This document shows, one piece after another, positions 10,490-22,573 of a stretch of DNA of 64,000 nt; the stretch's first letter is position 1, and each line of letters opens with the position of its first letter. This DNA is from Paulinella micropora (Eukaryota > Cercozoa > Imbricatea > Euglyphida > Paulinellidae). The stretch lies in NCBI GenBank assembly GCA_019918135.1, contig WBZZ01005557.1, forward strand, positions 124,001 through 188,000, written 5' to 3'. Both the position numbers and the translations under genes were made by a program. Under the pieces are notes generated by a model. That model ran no database searches, had not been told where the DNA came from, and saw only the letters and a list, made by a program, of their open reading frames with translations.

Positions 10490-11915
10490 TTAAATTATTG
10501 TTTTGTAGAGAGAGGGAGGGGGATGCGGGGCCGAGGCAGGCTTTTTTTTGGGGCGCTCCACTTTCTCCAAGATCACCATCCGCACCCATGAGCCCCAGCC
10601 TGTCGCCAATTTCAGTACCTCCGCAAAGTTCTCGACTTTTGTAACTACGGTGTCATTAGCGTTCCACCAACGGCCGCCAGCTTCCCTGCGGAGCGCAGTG
10701 TAATGGCCGCCGGTGGAGTCGCCATGATGCACTAGGAAAGCCAGAATCCGAAACGTGATTTCTTCTGTCCCTGCTGGATCATTCTCTTTGCCGAGAGCGT
10801 ACCTGACCGTGAATTCCTCCGCTGTGAACGGAGGGTTGATGCGTTTCCCGCCTGGGTTAAACCAGACCATCGCGTATTTCGCGGTGCTCTGGTCTCTTGG
10901 GCAGAGCATACCTTTCCCGACATCTACTATGCCTGTGCAAGTCGATTTGTCGTCAGAGTCGTTGTGCCGCACTGGATTCTGGTTGTCTTTTCTTGCCATA
11001 CTTTTCGTAGACACAAGTTGCGTGAAAAGTTCTTTTAGGTCTTCTCCTCTTCCTTGGTACGTTACGCTGAGAGGGCCGCAGTCCGCGTCTTCGCCAGTCA
11101 GGGCCGGCCAACTGTCAACTGTTTTGGGAAGTAGTTTGTTACAAGCTGCACATTCATAAAAGATGAAACCACGAAACCAAAATTCTCCGATTTCTGCATT
11201 GAAGCATGATTTCTGATATTGCCTTTTAATTGCCCTTGCATCGTTTGCCAGATGAACAGCAAGGCTTGCTCCGGGTCATCGGGGCTACGCTGGTGCCGAG
11301 ATGCCTTTTCTAGGCGCTTGAAAAGATTGTCGTCCTCTGAAAGAACCTTCTTGCTGCCCTGGACATAATCGCTCAAGCTCAAAATGGCACAGGCCACGCA
11401 ATCTTGAAGCATGCACTTTCTTGTCTCGCCAGGAACCACACTCTTAGCAAAAACGCAGCTCAGGCACTGCATCAGCGCGCGGATGTAGCACGAATTGGGG
11501 CTTCCCCGGAGGCCGCGCTGCCTCGGCGGCGGCGCTAGGCTCCTTGTGTTCTGCACAAACATATGACAGCAGCGTGAAGGGGGAACAAAAAAAGCGGAGG
11601 TGCGAAGACATTTACAACGTACCCAGAGCTTTTCGAGCCGATCGGGCCGGTCGGACGCGCGAGTAACTTTCGTACCAGCGTTTGCATAACCAAGGACCAC
11701 GGGGCGTCGTCGTCGCTGCTTTTCGGCTTTCTGGCGACAACCTTGCGCAGCAGTGCCAGGATTTGTGGGCTACAACCTTCCGAGTCCGGGAGCATCCTTT
11801 GCCTGAAGTCTTGAGTTTGGTAAAGGGCGTCATTCAGAGATTGCCGAGCCTTGGCATTATTCTTCAGAACGTCTTTCACGAGGCCGAACACGGCGCCTTT
11901 TTTGCTCACAGTGTC
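10490..11915 (-). pseudogene. Ubiquitin-specific protease (USP), 5'-truncated
   Basis: USP enzymes are cysteine proteases removing ubiquitin. Here the Cys box reads GLRGSPNSCYIRALMQCL (catalytic Cys in NSCY, near 11487) and the His box reads HHGDSTGGHYTAL (near 10700), with GGRWWNANDT after it. A zinc-finger-like ECAACNK pair lies near 11150. The gene is spliced: a TTTTTCAG acceptor precedes the first visible exon at 11915, and a GTACGT donor at 11622 joins in frame to an acceptor before 11542. Upstream exons are missing because a Ty1/copia fragment begins near 12000. A further frameshift near 11170 separates the Cys box from the finger and His box. The C-terminus ends at about 10490 after a Lys/Pro-rich tail. 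It was probably a working deubiquitinase once; truncation and the frameshift argue for a dead copy. Confidence 0.75.
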
Positions 11916-12030
11916 CTGAAAAACACATACATTAATACCGAGTAACACTGACAGACCCAAAAAGCCCACTCACAAAGACAGCTCTTCTGAAAAACCTAAC
12001 TCTAAGCACAAACCAAGAAAGGGTAGCACG

Positions 12031-13838
12031 ATGAACAGAAAGAAAGGACCTAGCAAAGGGAAGTTCATTTGTGTAGGTGAGGAGCAGGAAGAAGAAGAGA
12101 GTGAATCATCACAGGATGAAAGAGAGTCAGTAGATCAACAGGACAATGAGAACGTAGAGTCAGAACAGTCAGATCATGAGAGCCAGAAAGATGACGAAAA
12201 TGATGAACCAGACGATTCACTACAACTCATTCAGTGGGTGCATATGAATGTGGAGATAAAGAAGAGGGAGAGCAAGAAGAGACCTCAAACAAACCCTATT
12301 CCTATCCCCATTCCCCTCACTCAACAGACAGTTAAACCCTTAACTAGACCCCCACAAGAATTCAGAGGGATAGATCCTAGCATCTTTCATGTCCCCTACT
12401 TTTCAAGTGACTTTCTGCTGAAATACGCTTTGCTCGAAGCTCAGAGTAGGCATTTACGGAGAGATCTTTCTTTAGTATTAACAGAGTTATTTGGGGTTGT
12501 CCCCCCTGACACAGTCCCCATTGAACCAGTTAATCTAAACTATGCTAAAGTATGGAGATCGAGAAAGATAAGATCCCCAGAGGAGTTCTTGATCTCAGAC
12601 CAACAAGCGATGTGAAGGCATAGTTAGGGATACAGGAAAGAGATGCAAATGGACTCTTAGCTTAGCTAGACGGGGAGGTCCGGGAACAAGCGCAGCCTGG
12701 AGGTTGCTGAGGTTTAAGAACTGTGTGTTTCACAAACCCAAACTCAGACCTGACTCAGACAAGAGCCCTTTGATGACTGACGAAGCAAAAGCTCTCATGG
12801 TAGCAGCATTAAGCGGAGGTAAGAGATCCAATAATGTATGATAGAGTGTATAGTGGGATCCCTAGGGATAAAGATGGATGTCCCGTGCCCCCTCCTCATC
12901 TAACAGAGATCTCTGATCAAATCCCAGCTGACGAGCTCAAGGTAGAAACTATGGCCTTATGCGTGAACAGTGATAGGCCTAGATCACCTCATGTAGTCAA
13001 ATGGATAGTGCTCAGCCAGTTAGCCCAGCACCAACAGAAGCTAGTCAGAGTGAGAGCGTAAACGATGGAGTAAATGAGACAGCAGACTGACCGATCAGAA
13101 AGAGAAGACGAGGAAGAGGAATCCTTTGAACATACTCCGGGAGATTGGACAAACCCAGACAGCAGCCAGTATGGTCAATTCCCGAATAAGTGGATGTCCC
13201 GTTCAAATTATCTCACTAAATCGGAACTCAAGGAGATAGGACACGAAAGAAGAATAGCTACAGAAACCCCAGCCTCGGATACCCCAGGTAGTAAAGATAG
13301 GGTAGATTCAAATGACAGCGGGGGAGAAACTGTTATCAGACGTAGGGGAAAGAGTAGCTATAGGTCCTACCTTGATGTTAAAGCATTGCCATCATTACTC
13401 CCAATACCAACACAGGCAGCAAGTAGTAGCTCTAGTAGCACAACAGGGCCTCTAGCGGATAATCAAGCTAGCAGTAAAAGTAGTACAGATCAGCCTACAT
13501 CTACTACACGCCCCATAAGTAGTGCAAAGAGTAGTACAGTGCCAGCCAGTGCTAGTACACAGGACAGCGGTAGTGTTCCTACAGCTAACCCCAGGACAAC
13601 ATCACCGCCTAACAACCAACCGGGTAGGATAGAGGGTTACTTCACTGAACTGTTTGACGCCATTCACTGGGGGAGTTTTGCAGTCGATTTCAGATCGGCG
13701 GGAGCATACAACCGGGATGAAACAATAAACGTCTTTTCGTACAGTCATAGAACAGTATGTAGTCAACATGTGTATAAGAAGCGAGGATGTAGACGCTACC
13801 CAGTTTGCAATAGGTTTTCCTTATATCGTTTATACTAA
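12031..13838 (+). pseudogene. gag: Copia Gag region, frameshifted
   Basis: The ATG at 12031 opens an acidic N-terminus (Glu/Ser/Asp-rich, about 50 residues) followed by a Pro-rich stretch and a helical segment, ending at a stop at 12615. Coding-like sequence continues in other frames at 12834-13061 and 13074-13838, the last with a Ser/Thr-rich linker. No CCHC knuckle was recognised. Assignment as Gag rests on position before the protease and integrase, not on a clear domain match. At least two frameshifts are needed to join the pieces. Confidence 0.5.
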
Positions 13839-15553
13839 TTCGCACCCTTACATTCAAGAGATCTTAGGTCCTGTCCCCAGACCAAGCCCGATTGAAGAAC
13901 CGGGAGCAGAAGAAGAGGACGAGAAAAGAAATGAAGGTGGTAGTATCATGCACAATGCCCATGCTATGGTCCATCTGTCTAGAGATAGTATAGTTGACGA
14001 TAGTGCTTGTAGCACAAACATATCACCCAACAAAGAACTGTTGACTAATTTAGTGAAAGGACAATCTAAGTTCAGGACAGCTAACAGTATCATAACAACA
14101 TCGCTGAAAAGTCAGATGTCAGTACAGTTAGCAGGTGTAGGAGAGGAGATTGATGTGGTTGCTAGAAATGCCGTTTATAATCCAGACTTGCCTTACATCC
14201 TTATATCCACTGCCACATGGGATAATGCAGGAAATGCAGTACTGCATCAGAACGGACAGATCATTGTGCTTGATAAGCCCATTCCAGTAGATAAGGGAGC
14301 GATATTAGCTCAAGGACGCAGAGCTCAGAATAATATGTATGTCTGGGATACGCCTGGCAGTCAGCAGTTAGACCCGAATCTCATTTTCGACCCACACACA
14401 GGAAAGCAAGTCAGTAATAAGAAGAAGCTTGCAAAGCCAAAGAATCGCAAGAAGAAACACGTAAATCACAACGCCACATCGACACCCACACAGCAATGCC
14501 TCGCACCAAATGCAAGTACAGATTATCTATTTTTGCGGAAATATGTCTGCGTGTGTGTGTGGTTGGGGATGGATGCAACTATGTGATGGATGCAACTATG
14601 TGCCTTACGTGTACGAATGCGAGACTGAACTTGGAGAAAAAGCTGCAGCTGATGACAGTACTTACAATTGCGCATACCTTTTGCCTGTTGTTCGTCCTGA
14701 TGCAAGCAGTTGAAAATATCCATTTCGTCATCCTTCACCGCATGGCTCTACACAGAGGCGGGGAAGCTATGGATAGATTAGCAAAGTCACAGGGATGGAC
14801 GATAGTAGGGAAGGACTGGAGAGAGGCAGTAAGGAAATGCGAGTGCTGCAATCAAGCAAAGATGAGAGAGTTAGATCATAGCTCTAAGAATAGACACGAC
14901 AGGGATTGGGCCCCGGGAGAATATCTCGTAATGGATACTCAGTTTTATCTAGTATTGTCCCATGATGGTAGAAAGTATAAGTATACTATCAAATGCGTAG
15001 CTAGTGGATACGTAAAGGATTACTACCTAAAGCAAAAGAACGAGTTTTATGAGTACTTTCTCGAGGCAGAAGCTTTCTTTGAGCGTCAGACAGGAAATGC
15101 TGTCAGAATGGTCAAATCTGACCAGGAGTATAGGGGTCACGGGGTTTTCCAAGCGTGGATCAAACGTAAAGGGGTAGAATTCTATCCTTCCCCTAAGGGA
15201 CACAGTAAGAGTAATGCAGTGATAGAAAGATCGCATCTTACTATGGAAGGCCCAGCAACAGCTGCCAGGCTTGACGCGGGTTTGCCCATAAGCTTTTGGA
15301 CACATATGGAAAGAAATTCTACATACATTGAGAACAGGATCCCTAACGCGCACGGAAGGTTCAAAGGAATTTCCCCTTTTAAGGCCATCTTCAAAAAGAA
15401 ACCGCTCATGTCTCACCTAAAACCCATAGGTTGTGCTGCGATTATGAAGGTGGAGAGCAAGAAGGGAGAACCAAAAGGTGTGCCAGTCATATTCCTAGGG
15501 TATGAACCAACTACTGGTTACTATAGGGTCTACGATCCACTATTTACATCCGA
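13768..15553 (+). pseudogene. pol: Copia protease and integrase, truncated before RT
   Basis: The first frame (13768-14586) carries a copia-type aspartic protease: VDDSACS in place of the usual DSGA, followed by the VARNAVYNPDLPYILIS strand typical of the family. It then shifts to the frame of 14496-15553. This holds an HHCC zinc-binding segment (HRMALH then CECC) and the integrase core with VMDTQ, VKSDQEY and NAVIERS as the D, D and E. The core ends with the copia marker PFKAIFKKKPLMSHLKPIGC. The frame then leaves the element at about 15553 and enters unrelated antisense sequence up to 15764. A 16-bp direct repeat (TGGATGCAACTATGTG) near 14570 marks a local slippage. The Gly of the protease motif is replaced by Ala. 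Confidence 0.75.
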
Positions 15554-17346
15554 CGTCCCAGCCGCTAATGTCCCCGTTGAAGCTGCGCGCGCTCGAGAAC
15601 GTTCTGTACAACGACGTCACCGCCGTGGTGTTCCAGTACAAGGGCTGATTGAGCCATCTGCCAGCCAAAAACTAAGCCCACCGACAAACGGCACGTCCCA
15701 GTCGCGCAGGTCGCCCACCAGAATCTGTGCGCCGCTCAGGAACCACTGGAAGGCGTCCACGTAGCGCAGCGCGCTCGTGCCTACCGTCGGTGCGAGGTAG
15801 GACACGTACGACAGCGACGAGCCCCCGCCGCAGAAAAAGAGCCGGTTGCGTTGCGCGTTCTGCCACACAAAGCTAGGCTGAAACGACGACTCCGCAGTGG
15901 TCAGGCTCACGTTGCCCCACGAGTGGATCGCTTGCACCCACAACATGTCGTAGCCCAGTTGGCGCAGCCCGTGCAACGCGCCGCGGATCCTGATCTGCGC
16001 ACGCGCGCGCACCGCGTACGCGCCCGAGGCCTTCGTGCAGGCAGCCGTGCCCGGCGCTTGCACGCACGTCCGTACCGGCGACCCATCACCCCAGTCGACC
16101 GTGAAGGTGTGTACAGGAATGCTAGTCACCACGGCCGGGTCCAGGTAGCTGAGCTCCGGCGCGCGCGGGCGCGGGTCATACTCCGCGAACACGGTCATGA
16201 CAAATTCGGAGCCACACAGCGCCGCGCGGTCGGCCTCCCGCACGCGCGTGCCCGCAAAGGCCCACAAACAAGCGCCCGAGCGGTCCGTCGTTGGGGGCTG
16301 GCGCGGCGCCCAGGCCGCCAGGCCATGCACGTACTCGCTGGCGCCCTGCAACAAGAAGTCCCAGCGCTGCAGGCCGCTGACGTCCCAGGCCGCCAGGTCC
16401 GCCACCAAGCGGTGGCGTGGTTGAAGGCGGCGGTCGCGCCCAGCAGCGACGCCGTCTGCCACAACTCGACGCCCGGAAACGCAGAGGCGCCGGTGTCCGC
16501 GAACGCGAAGGCTACTGTCGTGACAGCCGACACGTCCCAGGCGCCCAGGCCTTTGACTACCAAACCCTGAGACTCCGCGAACACGTACGACAGCGTCGTG
16601 ACGGCCGACGTGTCCAGCGCCCCAACGTCTAGCACCAGCGAGGCCAGGCCGCTAAAGGACCGGTACAGCGACGTGAGGCCGGCCGGCGCGGGCAGCGGCG
16701 CGACCCGCTCCAACGCCACCAGGTTCTGCAGGTGCCGCCCCGCCGTCGGGTGCAGCTCGAGGCGGCCCCAGTCGTTAATCGCCACCAGCGCGGTGCCCGC
16801 GGCCTCAGCGGGCTCGACTGTGCCGCCTCCGCACGCGCAGCACGCTTCGGCAGCACCTAGCCCGCCGAGGCCCGGGTACACGTTGGTCGGAAAGCGCAGG
16901 CAGGCCTCCCCCGGCGGGCCATAGCGCAACTCGGCCTCGACGATCGCGCACGAACGTCCGGCCCTGTCGGTCCACACGGCCGGGTACAGGTTGTGGCAGC
17001 GCGAGCCGGGCGCGTACAGCATGCTCCAGCCCAGCGCTCTGCCCGTGATCTTGATCTCGTAGAAACCGCGGGCGGCGTAGGTGTACTGGCAGGGCAGGCC
17101 GTCATTGGTGCACTTGGTCTTGCCGGAGCCGTCGCCCCAGTCTACGTTGAAAGCCTGTTGCTGGCCCTGGCCGCCGCCTAGCGGCAGCACGTACGTCGCA
17201 CCCGCGGCTACGCTGACGTTCAGCAACGCCCGGCCCGTCTGCCCGCTCTGTGCGGCTGAGCACGACGCCCAACACAGCCAGAGCCCCCAGAGTTTAGTAC
17301 CGTGGGCCGCCCACATCGTAAGGTACGCTTGGGGCTGGGCTGGCAT
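15550..17346 (-). pseudogene. Secreted PKD-like/DUF285 protein A, 3' end cut off
   Basis: The start is one of two ATGs at 17346 or about 17316; both lead into a hydrophobic segment (LWGLWLCWASCSAA), a plausible signal peptide. A PKD-like strand pattern with VDWGDGSG follows, then a Cys-rich patch (ACCACGGGTVEP). After that come BspA/DUF285-type repeats, recognisable by WDVSAVTT and the LDTSAVTTLSYVFAES pattern. A second DWGDGS module appears further on. One indel near 16405 splits the frame. Near 15640 another shift is needed to continue into a further repeat ending ISGWDV, where the Ty1/copia fragment takes over at about 15555. DUF285 repeats form extended surface domains in secreted bacterial, protist and giant-virus proteins. 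It pairs head-to-head with copy B. Confidence 0.7.
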
Positions 17347-17667
17347 TAAGTTTGAGCCGGCCACACCCCAAGCCAAGAATAGAGTGGGAAATGAGAAGGG
17401 GGGCGGGAGGAGGTTAGCCTGTCCCCCCCTCCCGTGCCCGCGCGTCTGCTGGGGCTGGCCCCCCCTCCCGTGCCCTGGCCCGCGTGGCTGGTGGCAGAGG
17501 GAGGGGGGGGGGGGGTGGAGGGACTGCAAGTGAGGGGGTGGGATTTTCGGGGGGAAGGGGGGAGGGGGGGGGGGGTTCCTTGACATGCGGATGAGGGTGG
17601 GGGGCGGGGGTGTGGGGAGGTTTTTTTAGAGGTGAGAGTATGGCAAGAGCTCCCTCTGACAAAGCAC

Positions 17668-17730
<63 letters not shown>

Positions 17731-17921
17731 AAAATCTTGCAGCGCCCCCCCACCACAAATTGAAAGTGCAGAAACATTAAAAAAAAAACTTTCTCAGCCC
17801 AGACATACGGTCCTTTCTGAAGTCATTTGTGCCAGTTTTTTTTCTGTTTCCAAACCAGGCGGCTTTTCTTAGCTAAGCCCAACAAAAGGACAAGAAACAA
17901 ACACGCAAAAACTAGCAGCCG
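17347..17921. other. Divergent intergenic region with (AT)n
   Basis: This spacer separates the two head-to-head DUF285 genes and should contain both promoters. It holds G-rich tracts (17390-17620) and an uninterrupted AT dinucleotide run at about 17671-17727. No specific promoter motif could be assigned. Confidence 0.6.
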
Positions 17922-19043
17922 ATGATGCCGTCTAGTGCGAATCGTTACCGAACGCCACCCTGGCTGGCCTGGTGTCTGTGTGCGGGCGCGCTGTGTGCCG
18001 TGGCTTACTGTCCCCATACTCGCCGCCGGACGGCCCCCCCAGCGTGAGCCCGAACGTCAGCCCAACCGTCAGCCCAACCGTCAGCCCAACCGTCAGCCGG
18101 AGCCCGGGCCCGCCGGCGGCCTGGCTGAACCTCAGCGTCACCAGCGCCGGCGCGACGTACCAGCTGCCGCTGGGCGGCGTGGGCTCCCGGCGGCGGTTGC
18201 AGCAGTCAACCTTCCAAGTGGACTGGGGGGACGGCTCGGCCGCGGTGCTGTGCACCAACAACGGTCAGCCCTGCAGCCATACCTTTGCCGCCCGCGGCTT
18301 CTACCGCGTCCATCTGACGGGGCCCGTGCTGGGCTGGAGCATGCTGTACGCGACGGGCACGCGCTGCGCCGACTACTATCCCAACGTGTGGCTGGACGAG
18401 GCTGGGCAGTCGTGCCCGCAGTACCAGTTCGAGACGGCAGGGTCCAGCTACTCGAGGCTGTGCAGCTGGTACTCGGCCTCGTCGTACGCCTGGGTAGGCG
18501 GGCTAGGTGCTGCGGGAGCGTGCTGCGCGTGCGGCGGAGGCACCGTCGAGCCAGCCGAGCCGGCAGGCGCGACCCTGGTGGCCATTGACGACTGGGGGCA
18601 CATCGAACTGCACCCCACGGCCGGTCGGCACTTGCAGAACCTGGTGTCGCTGCAGCGCGTCGCGCCGTTGCCCGCGCAGGTCGGTCTCAGGTCGCTGCAC
18701 CGGTCCTTCAGCGGCCTGGACTCGCTGGCCACTGGACGTGAGCGCGCTGGACACGTCGGCCGTGACCGACGCGTCGTACGTGTTCGCCGAGTCCTTCTTG
18801 CTAGACACGAGCGGCCTCGGCGCCTGGAACGTGTCGGCGCTCACGGACCTGTCGTTCGCGTTCGTCGTCACCAACGGCTCCTTCCCGGGCGTCGGGCTGT
18901 GGCACACCGCGTCGCTGGTCAACGCGACTGCCGCCTTCAACCACGCCATGGGCTTTACGCAGGACCTGGCGGGCTGGGACGTCCGGGGCCTGCAGCACTG
19001 GGACTACCTGCTGCAGGGCGCCGAGGCGTACACGCACGGGCTG
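17922..19043 (+). pseudogene. Secreted PKD-like/DUF285 protein B, 3' end cut off
   Basis: An ATG at 17922 opens a signal-peptide-like segment (WLAWCLCAGALCAVA). The mature frame is different and is entered near 18000, so one indel lies there. It continues through four tandem 12-bp repeats encoding VSPT, a PKD-like VDWGDGS segment and the same ACCACGGGTVEP patch as copy A. A second indel near 18731 leads into DUF285 repeats (LDTSAVTDASYVFAES, then WDVRGLQHWDYLLQGA). At about 19043 the coding sequence abruptly becomes the RNase H region of a Ty3/gypsy element. Overall similarity to copy A across all domains shows a duplicated, inverted pair. Confidence 0.7.
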
Positions 19044-21753
19044 AACGCTGTGGAGAGGACCTCAATTTACTGTCAGAACTGATCATCATAACCTGTTATG
19101 GTTGATGAATCATGAACAGACGGGACGGCTGGCGCGGTGGCAAGCGTTCTTGTCTTGTTTCGATTTTACAATGGTCCATCTACCGGGAAAGCGAAATGTG
19201 GTCGCTGATAGCCTCTCTAGGCTAGAGTTTAACTCAGAAGTATCGGCGTTGGTGTCCACGGTGGAGATGGAAGACTTGTCCACTGACAAGGTGTATGAGG
19301 TCAGCCACATTGAGGCGATGGAGATGGCGAGTGCAGTCCGATATGACTGCACAGGTCTACGGTACAGTCCACAAGGCCCGGATCACGGGATATGTTGTGA
19401 GCTACATACCCAGGAGGACGCTGAGTGGTCCTATGAGGTATATGAGAATGCGAAGGCGAACATAAGAGAGGAAGAGGAGACGCAGGATGTTTATGCGGAG
19501 CCTCCTCAAGAGCGGAGAAGTGACCTAGACGATGACCCGGAAAGAATCGGGGTACGGCTAGAAGATGGTATTATCCATATAGCCTCGCCTACCGCATGGA
19601 TGCAACAACAGGCTCAAGATCCGGAGTTTAAAGAACTCATACAGTTATATCAGAACCCGGATGAGCTGAAGATGACGAAAGCGATCAAAGATCAGATGAA
19701 GGAGATGGGATGGAGAGATGGTCTACTGTGGTACAAGGGCCTTCACGGTCGCTATGCGTCACAGCCGGACAAATGGACCCTTTGGGTACCGGAGAGTCTG
19801 AGACGATTTATATTTGTCGCAGCCCACAATTGCCCACTTTTGGCGCATCCGGGTCGACAACGAACTCACATGTTCGTAGCGAGGCGATTCTGGTGGAAGA
19901 AGATGAAGGAGGAGATAGATCAGGCGGTGGATGCATGCATCCCGTGCAAGATAAACAAAACACCACTGAAGGCAAATTTCGGCCTGATTGGCGAATTTCC
20001 TCTTCATGCGGGGATGTTTGAGTTTATACACATTGATCATGTGGGACCTTTCCCAGAATCGAAGGATGGTTACAAATACCTCCTTACGGCTATTGACAGA
20101 GCCACCAACTATGTGTGGATCATCCCTGTCAAAGACGTTACCGGCAAGACGACGGCCGAGGCGCTGATCGATAGGATCATCTCACAGATCGGAGTACCAA
20201 GAAAGATATGTTCTGATCGAGGCTCGGACTTTAATAACGAGGTCATCGACAAACTATCTAAGTATTACGGGATGAAATGGCAATATGTTACTGCCTATAA
20301 CCCGCGAGCAAATGGGAAAATCGAGCGGGTACACAGACCCCTCAAAGCCTCGCTAAAGATGTATTGCACGAAGAAGGAGAATCAAAGAGCATGGGTCGAG
20401 GCAGCACCATCATTTGCGTTTGCAATGAACTGTCTACCCTCTACGGCGTTAGGAGGCTCGAAGAGCTCAATCTCGCCATATCAGTTAGTATATGGGCGTG
20501 AGCCTGATATCCCGACTTCGCTCCTTCACCCAAAAGACACTTGGGCGGATGCGGATGAGTTGTTTGGGATGAGACTTAGAGTGAAGATGGAGGCGGAACA
20601 AATAGTCAGGGCGCATAGAGAGGCGGAGCGCCGAAAGACGGATGCTGAAGGGGTGCGACAAGCGCACTTGGATCAGATCAAGTTCCAGGTCGGGGATATT
20701 GTACTATTGTACCATCCTCAGGTCCCGAAGGGAGTCAGCTCTAAGCTGTTCACTCACTGGAAAGGACCTTATCAGATTATGGAACAGACGGGACCTCTGA
20801 ATTACAAGATCAGGGGTAGAGGGAAGGTGCAAATTGTGAATGTAAGAAGGCTGATTAAGTATGATCCCTTCTTACTGGAAGATGAATCCGTTGAGGAGGC
20901 GTTAAAACGGATGAAGGACGATTTCAAAGAGGTGCCGCCCATCCGCAAGGAGGCTGGCATAGACCAAGACGATGCTTATCGGGCACCGATAGCTGAGAAG
21001 GAGGAGAGTGAGGTGGACAGTAAGGAGAAGACTGACCGCATAAGCGCGGTGGGGACTTAGTCTAAGTCTCCGCGAGAGCATAGCGGAAAGAAGGAGAAGA
21101 TCACAGAGGCGCAGCTAAGGAGAGCGCGGAATGATCTTATCAACGACCAACCGAGGAAGGCGATGAGGTCGATGGGATCAAAGGACGTCCACCAGGAGGA
21201 GGAGGGGACGGACACTGACCCAAACGCGGGCAACGTTGAGATTGTCCATGAGCGATGGAAGGAAGGCGATGCGATAGCAACCATCGCATGGGTGAAAGAT
21301 GCTTTCTATCTGATGAGACCAGCGGAACAACATGTCGCTGATGACACTCTCTCAGACTTATACTTGATGCGGGTCGTGGCGGTCCCACGACAGATGCGTG
21401 TCACACGGACACTCAAAATATCATCAGCCGCAAAGATAGTACAACCGATACTCCAGTTTTGGAGAAGTATGGACCCGGTTGAGGATCCAAAGGCAAGACA
21501 TTATCTGCCAGTATATAAAGACGCAAAAAGTCTCGAGACATGGGATGATACAATTACTCCCAGAGACAAGGATTACACTGCGTGGACCATTCAGGCACTG
21601 CCAAGAGGAGTGCTTGATATCCCTTTTGAATTATCGTTGGGCGGAATCCCTAATAAGATCTGGGACATTCTCGAACAGTCAAAGTTCGATCTGACTTTTG
21701 TTGGCGGTCCTCCACCAGGCAAAGAAATCCGCGCCAGACGACGAAGGCAGTGA
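19043..21753 (+). pseudogene. pol: Ty3/gypsy RNase H end, integrase and C-terminal extension
   Basis: The frame runs to 21060. It begins in the RNase H end (LMNHEQTGRLARWQAFLSCF) and passes through the linker into integrase. The zinc-binding HHCC is intact (AHNCPLLAH then CIPC). The catalytic D, D and E are in HIDHVGP, CSDRGSDF and NGKIERVH. A GPY/F module (HWKGPYQIMEQTGPLNYKI) follows. A frameshift at about 21057 interrupts a long C-terminal extension that resumes at 21163 and ends at 21753 with an Arg-rich tail. The extension is shared with the other copy and is not a recognisable chromodomain. Here the integrase part is better preserved than in the longer element, which has two frameshifts in it. 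Confidence 0.85.
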
Positions 21754-22268
21754 CAAAGAAACTATTTTTCTTTATGCGTCTCAAACAAACTGGTTGATTG
21801 CCCACGGCGTATCATGATTTGATCATGCATCATCAGTTATCAATATGAATATTAAAAAGACTCAGTGATATAACTTGGCATTCGATCGCGACATACGAGT
21901 GCGAAAGGTCGATCGACGATGATACTACACCGTATACGGGGATCGCTAGTTTATTGAGCGATGGTGTTCCCGGGTATGACCCTTTCCAAGTCCTGGGATG
22001 ATGTTCTCGAAAATGAAATGTTCTCTGAAACTTTCATTAAATTATTTTTTACGATAGATTATATACTGTCGTACCTGAGCACGGTCAATCTCTACTTGTG
22101 TCGGTATATCGCAGGGTCGGGTACATACACCTCGACTTCGGATATAGCTATTAGGACTGGCCCCCTAATACTATATCATAGGATATCCGCCTTATACAAG
22201 GGTATGTCATTAAAAAAGACAATGTACTTACGATCTCCCTGTGAATAATAATAATAATAATAATAATA

Positions 22269-22532
22269 GTGCCTCTCTGTCAATGGCTGATGCATTTCTG
22301 CACATGCGCCTCCATCGTCTCACCCGTGAGGGGAGTACGAAGAATTGACGATAAGCTCTAATGACACCCCCGCAAGGGCAGTTCCAACACTTCCAGACGG
22401 GCCGGTATGTTCAATGAAAATACTGGTCCAGACGGACCGGTGTTCAATGAAAATACTGGTGGCACCGACGGGAATCGAACTGGCGACAGGGCCCAGATGG
22501 TAGAACTTGACCACTGGGCTATCACGGTGTCC

Positions 22533-22533
<1 letters not shown>
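22269..22533 (-). mobile_element. SINE family A, nested in Ty3 copy 1
   Basis: Minus-strand copy with tRNA-like head near 22530 and tail at 22269, flanked by (AAT)n on both sides. It carries two copies of the roughly 35-bp TATTTTCATTGAACA module. The corresponding place in the longer Ty3 element has no SINE. Confidence 0.9.

Positions 22534-22573
<40 letters not shown>

Larger units (their letters stand above)
11970..15555 (+). mobile_element. Ty1/copia retroelement fragment
   Basis: Gag, protease and integrase regions occur in copia order, but the reverse transcriptase, RNase H and both LTRs are absent. The left edge lies between the USP intron (about 11950) and the gag ATG at 12031. The right edge is near 15553, where the codons after LFTSDV pass into the reverse strand of a DUF285 gene. 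No target duplication was seen at the edges. Base composition is less GC-rich than the genes on both sides. Confidence 0.8.

Noticed and set aside
11543..11551. Acceptor at CAG before AACACAAGG in the USP gene
   Set aside because: It is the stronger-looking site but gives an immediate stop; the acceptor eight bases on keeps the Cys-box frame.
21163..21753. Separate gene downstream of Ty3 copy 1 integrase
   Set aside because: The same sequence is fused in frame to integrase in the longer element, so it is the C-terminal extension after a frameshift.
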